A program made the translations under genes and the position numbers. From NCBI RefSeq assembly GCF_014203895.1, contig NZ_JACHJY010000001.1, positions 62,001 to 126,000 on the forward strand: a stretch of DNA of 64,000 nucleotides, in the 5' to 3' direction. Positions 16,731 through 25,166 of this stretch are shown piece after piece. Under the pieces are notes generated by a model. The model was not told the origin of the DNA. It worked only from the letters and a program-made list of their open reading frames with translations, and did no database searches. Numbering within the stretch: position 1 is the first letter of the stretch; each line of letters starts with the position of its first letter. The stretch comes from Streptomyces nymphaeiformis. Lineage in GTDB: Bacteria; Actinomycetota; Actinomycetes; Streptomycetales; Streptomycetaceae.

Positions 16731-18827
16731 CTACACCCCGAACACCGGCATCGCCCCGATCCGGCCGCCCCGGGCGACGAAGACGCGGTTGCCGGCGCTT
16801 GCCAGCTGGTAGGTGCCCTGGCGCTTCATCTTGATGAAGAAGAGGTGATCATGGGTGGCCTTGTGGACGACCTGGACGTAGCTGTTGTCCGGGGAATGGA
16901 GCCAGACGGTCGCACCCTCCACAGCCGGCGGGTTGACGGTGCCGGGGCCCACGCCGTCCAAGACCTCGTACCAGTCCGAGACGGGGAAGCGGACGTCACG
17001 CATGGTGGTGTACCGGTAGGCGTGGTAGCTGTTGATCGCGAAGACGAGGTCGCCGTTGGCGGCGGGCGTGCCCCAGGCGCCCGTTCTGTGGGCGTTCTCC
17101 TCCCACAGGAAGTCGCCGCGGTCGAGGCGGCGGGCCGTCAGCTTCCCGCCGCCGAAGTAGGCGATGTTGTTGTCGCCGAGTGCCGGGGCCTGGCCGTCGG
17201 TGCCCTGGCCCTTGATCTCCCAGTCGGTCTCGCCCGTCTCCGTGTACAGGGCGGCGCAGTGGCCGTCCCTGCCGTGGATCACCAGCCGCTTCCTGCCCAC
17301 GGCCGCCTTCGCGGGGCCGTTCTGGGAGCGCGGGGACGTCATCGGGCGCGCCCACGTCGTGGCCAGGGTCCAGGCGTCGACGGCGCGCAGTTCGTTGTCC
17401 TTCGTCACCAGGTACACGTGCGTGTCGTCCGCGGCGAGGACGTCGTCGACGCCGGACTGCGTCTGCCAGACGGGGGCGCCGGTCGAGGCGACGAAGGCGT
17501 TCAGGACGCCGTTCTTGTCGACACCGACGACGAGCCGGTCGGCGACGGACGCGAAACCGGCGTCCGCGTCGATGTCCCTGGCCCGCCACCGCTCCTTCCC
17601 GTTCGTGACGGACAGGGCGAGCAGACCGCCCGTCTTCGCCTGCACGATCACCACATCCCGTACGGGCAAGGGAAGTTCGCCCTCGGCCGCCGCCACGTCG
17701 AGCGGCCCCCACAGGGCCTTCGGGCCTTTGCCCGGCGGCACGTCGATGGCCGAGACGAACGCGGCCTCAGGGGTCGCCACGGCGGGTGGCACGTCGGCCG
17801 TCGGCGACTTCGGCTCGCCGCGGTTCAGCCACCAGGCGCCCGCCCCTCCGCCCGCGCCCAGGACGGCCACGCCCACGGCGGCGCCGGTGAGGAAGCGGCG
17901 TCGGGACGGCCCGGAGGAGGGTACGGCGGTGTCCTCGGGTGCCGCCAGGCGCTTCGTGGCCGCCTCGCGCCGCTTGATGTCCTCGGCCAGCGGGCCCTTG
18001 CGCCACGCGCGGTCCGCGCCCTTCGGCGGGGCGAAGGCCTCCGTGACCTGCGGGGGAGCCGGGCGGTACGCCGGGTCCTTCGCCAGGCACGGCCCGATCA
18101 GCTCCTGGAGATCCGGCGGCACCGCACTCAGGTCCGGGGTGCCGTGCACGACCTCGTACTGGACCGCCGCCACGTGCGCGCCGTCGAAGGCGCGCCGTCC
18201 GCTCGCCGCGTACGCGAGGACCGCGCCGAGCGAGAAGACGTCCGAGGCCGGGCCGACGCGCTGCCCGAGGACCTGCTCGGGAGCCCCGTAGCCCGGGGTG
18301 ACCGGGACCTGGCCCGTCGTCGTGAGCGTGAGGCCGTGCTCGGGGCGGGCGATGCCGAAGTCGATGATCCGCGGGCCGGTCGAGGTGAGCACGATGTTCG
18401 CGGGCTTGAGGTCGCGGTGGACCAGACCCGCCGCGTGGATGTCGTGCAGGGTGCGGGCCAGTTGGGCGGCGAGGGCGCGGACCGTCGGTACGTCCATCGG
18501 GCCGTACGTCCGGACGGCCTCGTCGAGCGTCGGGCCGGCCAGGTACTCGGCGGCGATCCACGGCCGTCCGCCCTCGGTCTGCGCGCCGAGGATCCGGGCC
18601 ACGCCCTTGCTGGTGACGGCCCGCGCCATGTCGGCCTCGCGGACGAAACGCTGTGCGAGGAGCTGGTCGTGGGCGAGTTCGGGGCGCAGGACCTTGACGG
18701 CGGCGGGTGCTCCGGCGCCGTCCCGGCCGACGTACACCTTGCCCATGCCGCCCTCGCCGAGGACGCCGAGGAGCCGGTACGGGCCGAGCCGGAGCGGGTC
18801 GCCGGCGGCGAGGGGCTGAGTGGTCAC
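16731..18827 (-). CDS. Ser/Thr protein kinase with internal twin-Arg anchor and PQQ-type propeller
   Basis: A 698-residue protein read from GTG 18827. The kinase domain spans about residues 15-270: glycine loop GEGGMG, K45, HRDLKPAN with D139, DFG at 156-158, and APE. A charged linker leads to S308-RRRFLT followed by a Gly/Ala/Val-rich segment of about 20 residues, then about 360 residues with PQQ-propeller-like repeats (GKERWRA, TGAPVWQTQ, TGETDWEIK). The kinase should face the cytoplasm and the propeller the outside, as in PknD-like sensors. The longer open frame upstream only adds a MPLPLPLP stretch from a hexanucleotide repeat and was rejected. It is transcribed after a similar kinase gene 73 bases upstream. 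Confidence 0.9.
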   Translation of the reverse strand: MTTQPLAAGDPLRLGPYRLLGVLGEGGMGKVYVGRDGAGAPAAVKVLRPELAHDQLLAQRFVREADMARAVTSKGVARILGAQTEGGRPWIAAEYLAGPTLDEAVRTYGPMDVPTVRALAAQLARTLHDIHAAGLVHRDLKPANIVLTSTGPRIIDFGIARPEHGLTLTTTGQVPVTPGYGAPEQVLGQRVGPASDVFSLGAVLAYAASGRRAFDGAHVAAVQYEVVHGTPDLSAVPPDLQELIGPCLAKDPAYRPAPPQVTEAFAPPKGADRAWRKGPLAEDIKRREAATKRLAAPEDTAVPSSGPSRRRFLTGAAVGVAVLGAGGGAGAWWLNRGEPKSPTADVPPAVATPEAAFVSAIDVPPGKGPKALWGPLDVAAAEGELPLPVRDVVIVQAKTGGLLALSVTNGKERWRARDIDADAGFASVADRLVVGVDKNGVLNAFVASTGAPVWQTQSGVDDVLAADDTHVYLVTKDNELRAVDAWTLATTWARPMTSPRSQNGPAKAAVGRKRLVIHGRDGHCAALYTETGETDWEIKGQGTDGQAPALGDNNIAYFGGGKLTARRLDRGDFLWEENAHRTGAWGTPAANGDLVFAINSYHAYRYTTMRDVRFPVSDWYEVLDGVGPGTVNPPAVEGATVWLHSPDNSYVQVVHKATHDHLFFIKMKRQGTYQLASAGNRVFVARGGRIGAMPVFGV

Positions 18828-18864
18828 GAGGCTGCTTTCCGGTTCGGGAGGGTCTGAGGGCCAG

Positions 18865-18891
18865 GGCAATGGCAATGGCAATGGCAATGGC
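18865..18891 (+). repeat. Hexanucleotide tandem repeat between two kinase genes
   Basis: GGCAAT is repeated four times, plus a final GGC, in the 73-base gap between the kinase genes, upstream of the 16731-18827 start. Length variation by slippage could alter spacing of leader elements; this is inference. Confidence 0.9.
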
Positions 18892-18900
18892 GAGAGGTGA

Positions 18901-21096
18901 TCAGGCGAAGGGGATGGCCACGACGGACGTCTTCCCCGCGCCGATGATGCGGCTCCGCTCCTTGTCGATGACGAAACGCCGGGCGTCTGTCGGGAACACC
19001 CAGGCCGAGCGGTTGGTGATCAGATCGATTGCGTTCAGCCCGCCCCGTACGGGCGCGTACACGTACTTCTCGCCGACCACGGGGGCGGCGAAGAAGTCGG
19101 GCGTCAGAGAGCGGCCGGAGGGCGACTCCGTCCAGCGCCTGACGCCGAAGTCGGCTGTGACGGCCAGAAGGCCCGGGGCGTCCCTGTTCTCGTGGGCGTA
19201 GACGATTCCGTCCGAGACGGCCGGTACGCCGTAGGAGGTGGTGCCGGAGCCGGAGCCGTACTCCCAGGCGACTCCGCCGTCGGTGAGACGCAGCGCCCGG
19301 AGGCGGTCCCCGCCGAAGTACGCGTGCCGCTCGTCGATCGCGAGCTGGCCGGGGATGAAGTTCGCGGAGTCCTTCAGCGGCAGGCGGCGCTGCCACAGTT
19401 GGCGTCCGGTCTGCACCTCGCGCGCCTGGACGAGGAAGGAATCCAGGTCACCGCTGTTCTTGCCCAGGATCAGCCGGCTGCCGGCCACCTGGGAGAGCCA
19501 GGGGCGGACGCCGTCCCATTCGTACGGCTCCCGCCATGCTTCCTTGCCGGTACGCAGGTTGACCGCGATCAGGTGCCAGCCCGTCTCGTTCGCGTCCGGG
19601 TCGCTCTCCTTCTTGCCCCGGCGCGAGGCTGCGAAGAGCATGCCGCCGGAGGCGGTGAGGAGTTCGGTACCCGAGTTCGACCCGTCGAAGCCCTTGATGA
19701 CGATCTGCGGGCCCGTCTCCTTGCCGGTGCGGGGGTCGAGCGTGCGGATCTGCAGTGCGCCCGGCCCCTCGTAGGTGCCGTCGGAGGCGTAGAAGGACGT
19801 GCCGTCGGTGGTGATCTGCCGGGGATCCATGACCATGCCGTCGGACCAGAGTTCGCGGCCGTCCTTCTGGTTCAGTGCCCGGAAGGAGACGGTCTCCGCG
19901 AAGCCGACGACATCGCCGGCGAGCAATTGCGTGGTCGCCTCCTCGCGGTCGAGGGACGTGCCCGTCCACAGGGCCACCGGCGACCCGTCGGCGGCCGTCG
20001 AGGCGGGGATCGCGGTGGGACCCGTGGGGGCCGGGGTGCCGCCGTCGGACTCCGGGGTGTTCCGCGACCCCAGCCACGCCCACACCCCGCCCCCCGCTCC
20101 CGCGAGTCCGATCAGGGCTCCGCCGCCCGCCGAGAGCAGGCGGCGGCGGGAGAGCGGGGTGCTGGGGACCGTCGCCGTCGTCGCGGATTCCGCCGGTGCC
20201 GGCAGGCGGTGGGGTGTGTGGAGCCAGACGTCCGTCGCCCGCCGGGCGATGTCGGAGAGGAGCAGCGGCGGCAGGTGGTCCGCGAAGTCGCCGTGGCCGT
20301 CGTGGAGGTGGTCCGTCAGGGTGCCCGTGGTGGGGCGGGACGTCGGGTCCTTGGCGAGGCAGGCCGTCAGGAGGGGGAGGAGTGACTCCGGTACGCCGGT
20401 GAGGTCGGGGTCGGCGTAGCGCACGCGGTAGAGGAGGTCGGCGGGGGAGCCCGTACCGAAGGGGCCGTGGCCGGTGGCGGCGAAGACGAGGACGCCGGCC
20501 AGGGCGAACACGTCGCCCGCCGGTGTGTGTTCCTCGCCGCTCGCCTGCTCCGGCGACATGAACGCGGGCGTGCCGGCCGCCGCCCCCGTGCGGGTGAGGT
20601 GGTCGTCGCCGGCCGCGCGGGCGATGCCGAAGTCGATGATCTTCGGGCCGTACGCGGTGACGAGGACGTTCGAGGGCTTCAGGTCACGGTGGACCACGTC
20701 CGAGGAGTGCAGCTGCGCGAGGGCCCCGGCGAGCGCCGCACCGAGGGCGCGGACGGTCGGTTCGGGCAGGGGCCCGCCGAGCGCGACGGCCTCGTCGAGC
20801 GGCGGGCCGAGGACGTACTCGGTGGCCAGCCACGGCGTTTCGGCCAGCGGGTCGGCGTCGACGACGGCCGCGCCGTGCCGCGCGCCGATGATCCGCGCCG
20901 CGTCCGTCTCCAGCCGGAAGCGGCTGCGGAAGGCCGGATCGGTCGCGAGACGGGCGTGCACCGTCTTCAGGGCGACCGTACGGCCGCCGGGGGTGCGCGC
21001 CAGGTAGACCGTTCCCATGCCGCCGGAGCCGAGGCGGGCGAGGAGTCGGTACGTGGCGACGGTGGCCGGGTCGTCGTGGGTCAGGGGCGACAGCAT
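18901..21096 (-). CDS. Ser/Thr protein kinase with internal twin-Arg anchor and PQQ-type propeller
   Basis: A 731-residue paralogue of the neighbouring kinase. The kinase domain covers about residues 15-275 with GSGGMG, K44, HRDLKPSN containing D138, DFG at 155-157 and SPEQ. A linker ends at S316-RRRLL and a Gly/Ala-rich hydrophobic segment, then a propeller-like extracytoplasmic domain with repeats such as DGRELWSD, GKEAWREP and GRQLWQRRL. The ATG at 21096 lies nine bases after the stop of the pseudokinase gene, so the three kinases form one leftward operon. The ligand of the propeller is unknown. Confidence 0.9.
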   Translation of the reverse strand: MLSPLTHDDPATVATYRLLARLGSGGMGTVYLARTPGGRTVALKTVHARLATDPAFRSRFRLETDAARIIGARHGAAVVDADPLAETPWLATEYVLGPPLDEAVALGGPLPEPTVRALGAALAGALAQLHSSDVVHRDLKPSNVLVTAYGPKIIDFGIARAAGDDHLTRTGAAAGTPAFMSPEQASGEEHTPAGDVFALAGVLVFAATGHGPFGTGSPADLLYRVRYADPDLTGVPESLLPLLTACLAKDPTSRPTTGTLTDHLHDGHGDFADHLPPLLLSDIARRATDVWLHTPHRLPAPAESATTATVPSTPLSRRRLLSAGGGALIGLAGAGGGVWAWLGSRNTPESDGGTPAPTGPTAIPASTAADGSPVALWTGTSLDREEATTQLLAGDVVGFAETVSFRALNQKDGRELWSDGMVMDPRQITTDGTSFYASDGTYEGPGALQIRTLDPRTGKETGPQIVIKGFDGSNSGTELLTASGGMLFAASRRGKKESDPDANETGWHLIAVNLRTGKEAWREPYEWDGVRPWLSQVAGSRLILGKNSGDLDSFLVQAREVQTGRQLWQRRLPLKDSANFIPGQLAIDERHAYFGGDRLRALRLTDGGVAWEYGSGSGTTSYGVPAVSDGIVYAHENRDAPGLLAVTADFGVRRWTESPSGRSLTPDFFAAPVVGEKYVYAPVRGGLNAIDLITNRSAWVFPTDARRFVIDKERSRIIGAGKTSVVAIPFA

Positions 21097-21105
21097 GAGG
21101 TCAGG

Positions 21106-22002
21106 TCAAGTCCGGGAGGAGGTGTCGGTGGGGAGTTCGGCCGCCAGGAGTTCGGAGGACTGGCGGGCCAGCGCCGCCACCACCCGGCCCGGCAGCCAGC
21201 CGGGGGCGAGCAGCGCGCCGGCCGAGTTCAGGACCGTCCGGTGCGGGGTGGGCGGCGCGAGGGCCGCCATCACGTCGGCGGCGGTCGGGCGGTCCGCCGG
21301 GTCGCGGGCCAGACAGGAGGAGACGACCGGCCGCAGGGCGGGCGGGAGTTCGTCACGTTCGGGCACGGTGTGGCCGGTCGCGGCGTACGCGAGGACCGAG
21401 CCGAGTGCGTAGACGTCACCCGGCGGGCGCGGTCGGCCCCCGGACGCCTGCTCGGGCGCCAGCGCGCCCGGGTCGAGGCCCGGCAGGCCGGTGCGCGGTT
21501 CGCCGTCGGCCGCGGCGGCCCGTACCGCGCCGAAGCACGTCAGCCGGGGGCCGTCGGCGGTGAGCAGGACCGCGGCGGGGGACACCCCGGCGTGCGTGAG
21601 GCCCTGCGCGTGCGCGGCGGCCAGCGCCTCGGCGAGGGCGGCGCCGACGGCCCGTACGGTCGCCTCCGGAAGCGGCCCGCCGTGGACGGCGAGGGCCACG
21701 GGGAGGGGGAGCAGCGGGAGGTAGGGGGTGGCGTACCAGGGGGTTTCGCCGGGGGAGGACAGGTCCGTGACCGGGGCGATCCAGGGGCCGAGGAGGCGGC
21801 GGCCCGCGTCGGCCTCCGCCACGAAACGGGCCGGGTCGGCGCCGGACAGCGGGGCGTTCAGGAGGACCGTGCGCTCCCCGTCGCTCGTACGGGCGATGAA
21901 CCGGCGGAACGGGACGGCCGGACCGGGCGGGTCGAGGCGGGTGATCAGCCGGTACGGGCCGATCCGGCGCGCGGATTCCTCCCGCGTGCGCGACTGCTCC
22001 AC
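21106..22002 (-). CDS. Kinase-fold pseudokinase
   Basis: A 298-residue protein with the length and order of an actinobacterial kinase domain but without catalytic residues. The HRDLKPxN loop is replaced by HAGVSPAAV, DFG by CFG, and the VAIK lysine region reads TVLLNAPL. The APE motif (ALAPEQASG) and the DVYALGSVLAY helix are kept. No membrane segment or sensor domain is seen. GTG 22002 is preferred over GTG 22029 because GGGGGGA lies about eight bases before it. As first gene of the three-kinase operon it may act as regulator or scaffold of the two active kinases. Confidence 0.85.
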   Translation of the reverse strand: MEQSRTREESARRIGPYRLITRLDPPGPAVPFRRFIARTSDGERTVLLNAPLSGADPARFVAEADAGRRLLGPWIAPVTDLSSPGETPWYATPYLPLLPLPVALAVHGGPLPEATVRAVGAALAEALAAAHAQGLTHAGVSPAAVLLTADGPRLTCFGAVRAAAADGEPRTGLPGLDPGALAPEQASGGRPRPPGDVYALGSVLAYAATGHTVPERDELPPALRPVVSSCLARDPADRPTAADVMAALAPPTPHRTVLNSAGALLAPGWLPGRVVAALARQSSELLAAELPTDTSSRT

Positions 22003-22349
22003 GTGTACGTCCCCCCGTCGTTCCGGCACCCCGTGACGACGGGGGCGGGGACGAGCCTATCGAGGCGGGAGGGGAGGGCCGTGGCGGGGAGAGCGAAGGG
22101 GTGGTCCGCGATGGGCGCTTGCGGCCGAGAACGGCCGGGCTGTCCTTCGTACAGCATGGGTTGCGAAGGCGAAGTGTTGGTGCGGGCGCTGTGACGATGT
22201 CGAACATGCGCCATTTATCGGCGACAACTGCTCGAACGGGCGCCCGAAGGCTAGGATCGCGGTGCTTCCCCGGCGGTACAACTTGCTGAGGCGAAGCCGT
22301 AATGGCCGATGGTCGCCGTCACGTGGTCGCGGAAGCAGCGGGGGAGCGC
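22003..22349. other. Divergent intergenic region between kinase operon and module copy B
   Basis: These 347 bases separate the leftward kinase operon from the rightward module. They must hold both promoters. It is less GC-rich around 22200-22300 than its flanks, which is usual for promoter DNA. No gene, RNA or strong inverted repeat was found. Confidence 0.6.
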
Positions 22350-22787
22350 ATGTCGTTCGAGCAGGAGTGGGCGTCCGTACGGTCCACGGCGACGGCCAAC
22401 GTGGACATGAGGCTCAACCAGGTCGCCCCCGAGCCGGGCGGTTCCAACGGTTCCGGCGGAGGTAGCCCCGACCTGAGCGTCGACCAGGACAAGCTCGGTG
22501 CCATCGGCAGCGCCGCGTACGCCCTGCACGGCCGGCTGGTCAAGGACGGCAACCACGCCCGTACGAGCACCACGGAGGCGGGGGCGGGACTGTCCAGCCA
22601 CGGCTTCCTCACCGGCTCCGCGCTGACCACCGTCCAGGAGACGTGGAGCTCGCAGCTGAACACGCTCCTCGACGCCTGCGCGAACATCTCCGATCACCTC
22701 GACTACAGCGCGGCCTCGCACGCCAAGGAAGAGGCGGACATCGCGGCGGCCCTGTCCACGTCCAAGATCGACCAGTACCTCAAGTAG
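22350..22787 (+). CDS. ESX-like small protein, first gene of module copy B
   Basis: A 145-residue protein starting MSFEQEWASVRS; ATG 22350 follows GGGGGAG. It is paralogous to the protein at 13274-13693: same N-terminal motif, MRLNQV, Ser/Gly-rich linker near residues 35-45, HGFLTGSALTTVQETW and a C-terminal amphipathic helix. It precedes the 777-residue paralogue by 14 bases, repeating the order of copy A. Function is unknown; a co-secreted or chaperone-like ESX partner is the simplest reading. Confidence 0.8.
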   Translation: MSFEQEWASVRSTATANVDMRLNQVAPEPGGSNGSGGGSPDLSVDQDKLGAIGSAAYALHGRLVKDGNHARTSTTEAGAGLSSHGFLTGSALTTVQETWSSQLNTLLDACANISDHLDYSAASHAKEEADIAAALSTSKIDQYLK

Positions 22788-22801
22788 GCGGGGGACCTGC
22801 C

Positions 22802-25135
22802 GTGCTGACCTTCGACAACGTGTACCAGGCGCCGCTCGACCGGATGAAGACCGCGGCCGACGACTGGGCCGCCATGAAGGGCAAGCTCGACACGCTCGCC
22901 CGGGACGCGCAGTCGACGATGGCCGCGAAGGCCAGGGACGACTACTGGCGCGGGGTGAACGCCGAGGTCACCAAGCCCTTCGTGGACAAGACCGCGAAGG
23001 AGTTCGGCGACGCCGCGCTGGCGGCCGAAGGCATCCACAAGGTCCTGGAGGACGGCTACCAGGCCTTCAAGAAGGCGAAGGACGACCTCAAGAGGATCGT
23101 CGAGACCGAGGCCCCCGCGAAGGGCTTCAAGGTGACCTCCGCCGGCAAGGTCGAGGCCGTCGAGCCGCTGTCCTCGACCAAGGACCAGGGGCTGCGGCAC
23201 GACCCCGACTTCCAGGAACTCGTCCGCAAGGAACACTCCGACATCGCCGTGATGCAGCAGCGGATCGACGCGATCGTCGAGACCTGCGACGACGCCGACG
23301 TGTCCTGCGCCAACGCGCTCAAGGCCGACATCACCGCCGACCGGCACAACTTCAGCGCCCCGAAGTACACCAGCCTCGACGCCGAGGAGGCACAGCGCGC
23401 CGTCGACCTCGCCAAGAAGGGCCGGGAGATCTCGCACGAGGAGCTGACGCGCCTCAACGAGCTGCTGAAGGACAACAGCGGCTCCAAGGACTTCTCCCGG
23501 GCCTTCTACAACGGCATGGGGCCGAGGGGCGCCCTGGAGTTCTTCGGGCAGCTGTCCACGGACACGTACGACTACGCGAAGGTCGACAAGCAGCGCCTCG
23601 CCGACGTCCAGGAGCTCCAGAAGAACCTCGGGCTCAACCTCGCGACGGCGACGCAGGGTGGCGACGCGTGGACCGAGAAGTGGTCCGCGGACATGCGCAA
23701 GCTCGGCACGGAGCGCATCCCGCTCGCCAAGTACGACAACAACCCGGCGTACGGCTACCAGTTGCTCGGCGGCATCATGCGCTACGGCGACTACGACAAG
23801 AAGTTCCTGGTCCCGATCGCCGAGCACGTCGCCCAGCTCCACGCGAAGGACCCGTACCTCTTCGCCAACAGCAAGCCGATGATGGCGGGCGGGCTGCAGA
23901 ACCAGTACAACCCGTCGGGCGTCAACGGCTCCGGCTTCGACCCGATGATCTCGATGCTGGAGGCGCTCGGGCACAGTCCGGAGGCGGCGAAGGACTTCTT
24001 CTCGAAGGAGCCGACTGCGTACAACCAGGACGGGAGCGTGGGCGGGACGGTCGACCTGGATCCGAAGCAGGAGGACGATCAGACCAGCTACCTCGACTTC
24101 TTCGCGAACAAGGACTACACGTTCTTCGCCGACATCGAGGGGCACAACCCGGACGACCTCACCACGACCATGGGGTACATGCCGGACGCCCTGGGGCACG
24201 CCTTGGAATCGGCGACGCTCGGCCACGCCTGGGACGACCCGACGCCGGAGCTGAAGAGGGACGAGACCACGGCCACGATCATGAGGGACGTCGTCGACAA
24301 GTACGGTGGCGACGCCGAGCTGCTCAAGAAGTGGCAGCCCACGATGGCGGACAGCCTCGGCAACATGGGCGCCGGCTACATCGATGACCTGAACTGGGCG
24401 CTGGACGGCAACAAGGCGGACAGCCCCTTCATGCCTGCCAAGGAGCAGATGAGTCATCCCGAGTTCGGTCGTGAAGGGGCCATCGGCTTCCTGAGCACCC
24501 TGGGCCAGCACCCGGACGCCTACGCGACGCTCTCCACGGCCGAGCGCCTTCACACCACAAGCGTCCTTGAGGCGCAGGTCGGCCCGGACGGCAACATCGA
24601 CGAGGGGCGCGCCCGGGGCGCCGTCTTCACGGGCGCCACGCTTCAAGGCGTACTCGACGGGTCCCGCGGTGCCCAGGTCGAGGCCGAGGGCATGAAGAAG
24701 CACGAGGAGTACGAGAAAGCCGCCGCGACCAAGGCCGGCTGGGTGGGGTTCGGCGCCACAGTGGGCGTCGCGGCCGGCGTCGCCTTCCTGCCCGCCACCG
24801 CTGCGGTCGGCACGGCCGCGATCCTCGTACCGCTTGCGGTCGATACCGGCTCGGGCGCCATGGAGCAGCTGGCAGGGCAGGTCATCGGCGACTGGTCGGA
24901 CAAGTCGGTCGAGGACCACAAGGACAAGACCGAGGGCGAGATCCACGAGAGCAACAAGGCTATGTACACGGCTGGCCGGTACAGCGCCGAGTCTCCGATG
25001 GAGCGGTTCCTCTTCGAGCACCGCGACCGGGTGAGCAGCGAATTCCGACAGGACATGATCGAGTCCGTGAGCACGGGCTACGGACAGGGCAACGACCAGG
25101 CGAAGCAGACCGGCAACGCCCCCGAAACCGGCTGA
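22802..25135 (+). CDS. Large WXG-type protein of the duplicated module (copy B)
   Basis: A 777-residue protein starting at GTG 22802 after a GGGGG run. The N-terminal helical hairpin carries W-x-G in DDYWRGVNAE (about residue 49) and the shared FVDKTAKEFGDA. Other stretches shared with copy A include YGYQLLGGIMRYGDYDKKF, DPMISMLEALGHSPEAAKDF, LGHALESATLGH, SLGNMGAGYIDDLN and LHTTSVLEAQVGP. A hydrophobic Ala/Val/Gly region lies near residues 655-700. The C-terminal 80 residues differ from copy A, which would fit a variable effector tip, but no catalytic motif is visible. Confidence 0.8.
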   Translation: MLTFDNVYQAPLDRMKTAADDWAAMKGKLDTLARDAQSTMAAKARDDYWRGVNAEVTKPFVDKTAKEFGDAALAAEGIHKVLEDGYQAFKKAKDDLKRIVETEAPAKGFKVTSAGKVEAVEPLSSTKDQGLRHDPDFQELVRKEHSDIAVMQQRIDAIVETCDDADVSCANALKADITADRHNFSAPKYTSLDAEEAQRAVDLAKKGREISHEELTRLNELLKDNSGSKDFSRAFYNGMGPRGALEFFGQLSTDTYDYAKVDKQRLADVQELQKNLGLNLATATQGGDAWTEKWSADMRKLGTERIPLAKYDNNPAYGYQLLGGIMRYGDYDKKFLVPIAEHVAQLHAKDPYLFANSKPMMAGGLQNQYNPSGVNGSGFDPMISMLEALGHSPEAAKDFFSKEPTAYNQDGSVGGTVDLDPKQEDDQTSYLDFFANKDYTFFADIEGHNPDDLTTTMGYMPDALGHALESATLGHAWDDPTPELKRDETTATIMRDVVDKYGGDAELLKKWQPTMADSLGNMGAGYIDDLNWALDGNKADSPFMPAKEQMSHPEFGREGAIGFLSTLGQHPDAYATLSTAERLHTTSVLEAQVGPDGNIDEGRARGAVFTGATLQGVLDGSRGAQVEAEGMKKHEEYEKAAATKAGWVGFGATVGVAAGVAFLPATAAVGTAAILVPLAVDTGSGAMEQLAGQVIGDWSDKSVEDHKDKTEGEIHESNKAMYTAGRYSAESPMERFLFEHRDRVSSEFRQDMIESVSTGYGQGNDQAKQTGNAPETG

Positions 25136-25166
25136 ACGTTCGCCATCGACTCCACGAGGGATCCTG

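Noticed and set aside
18828-18887. Longer kinase start giving a MPLPLPLP N-terminus
   Set aside because: The residues come from a hexanucleotide repeat. GTG 18827 gives the normal short N-terminus before the kinase domain.
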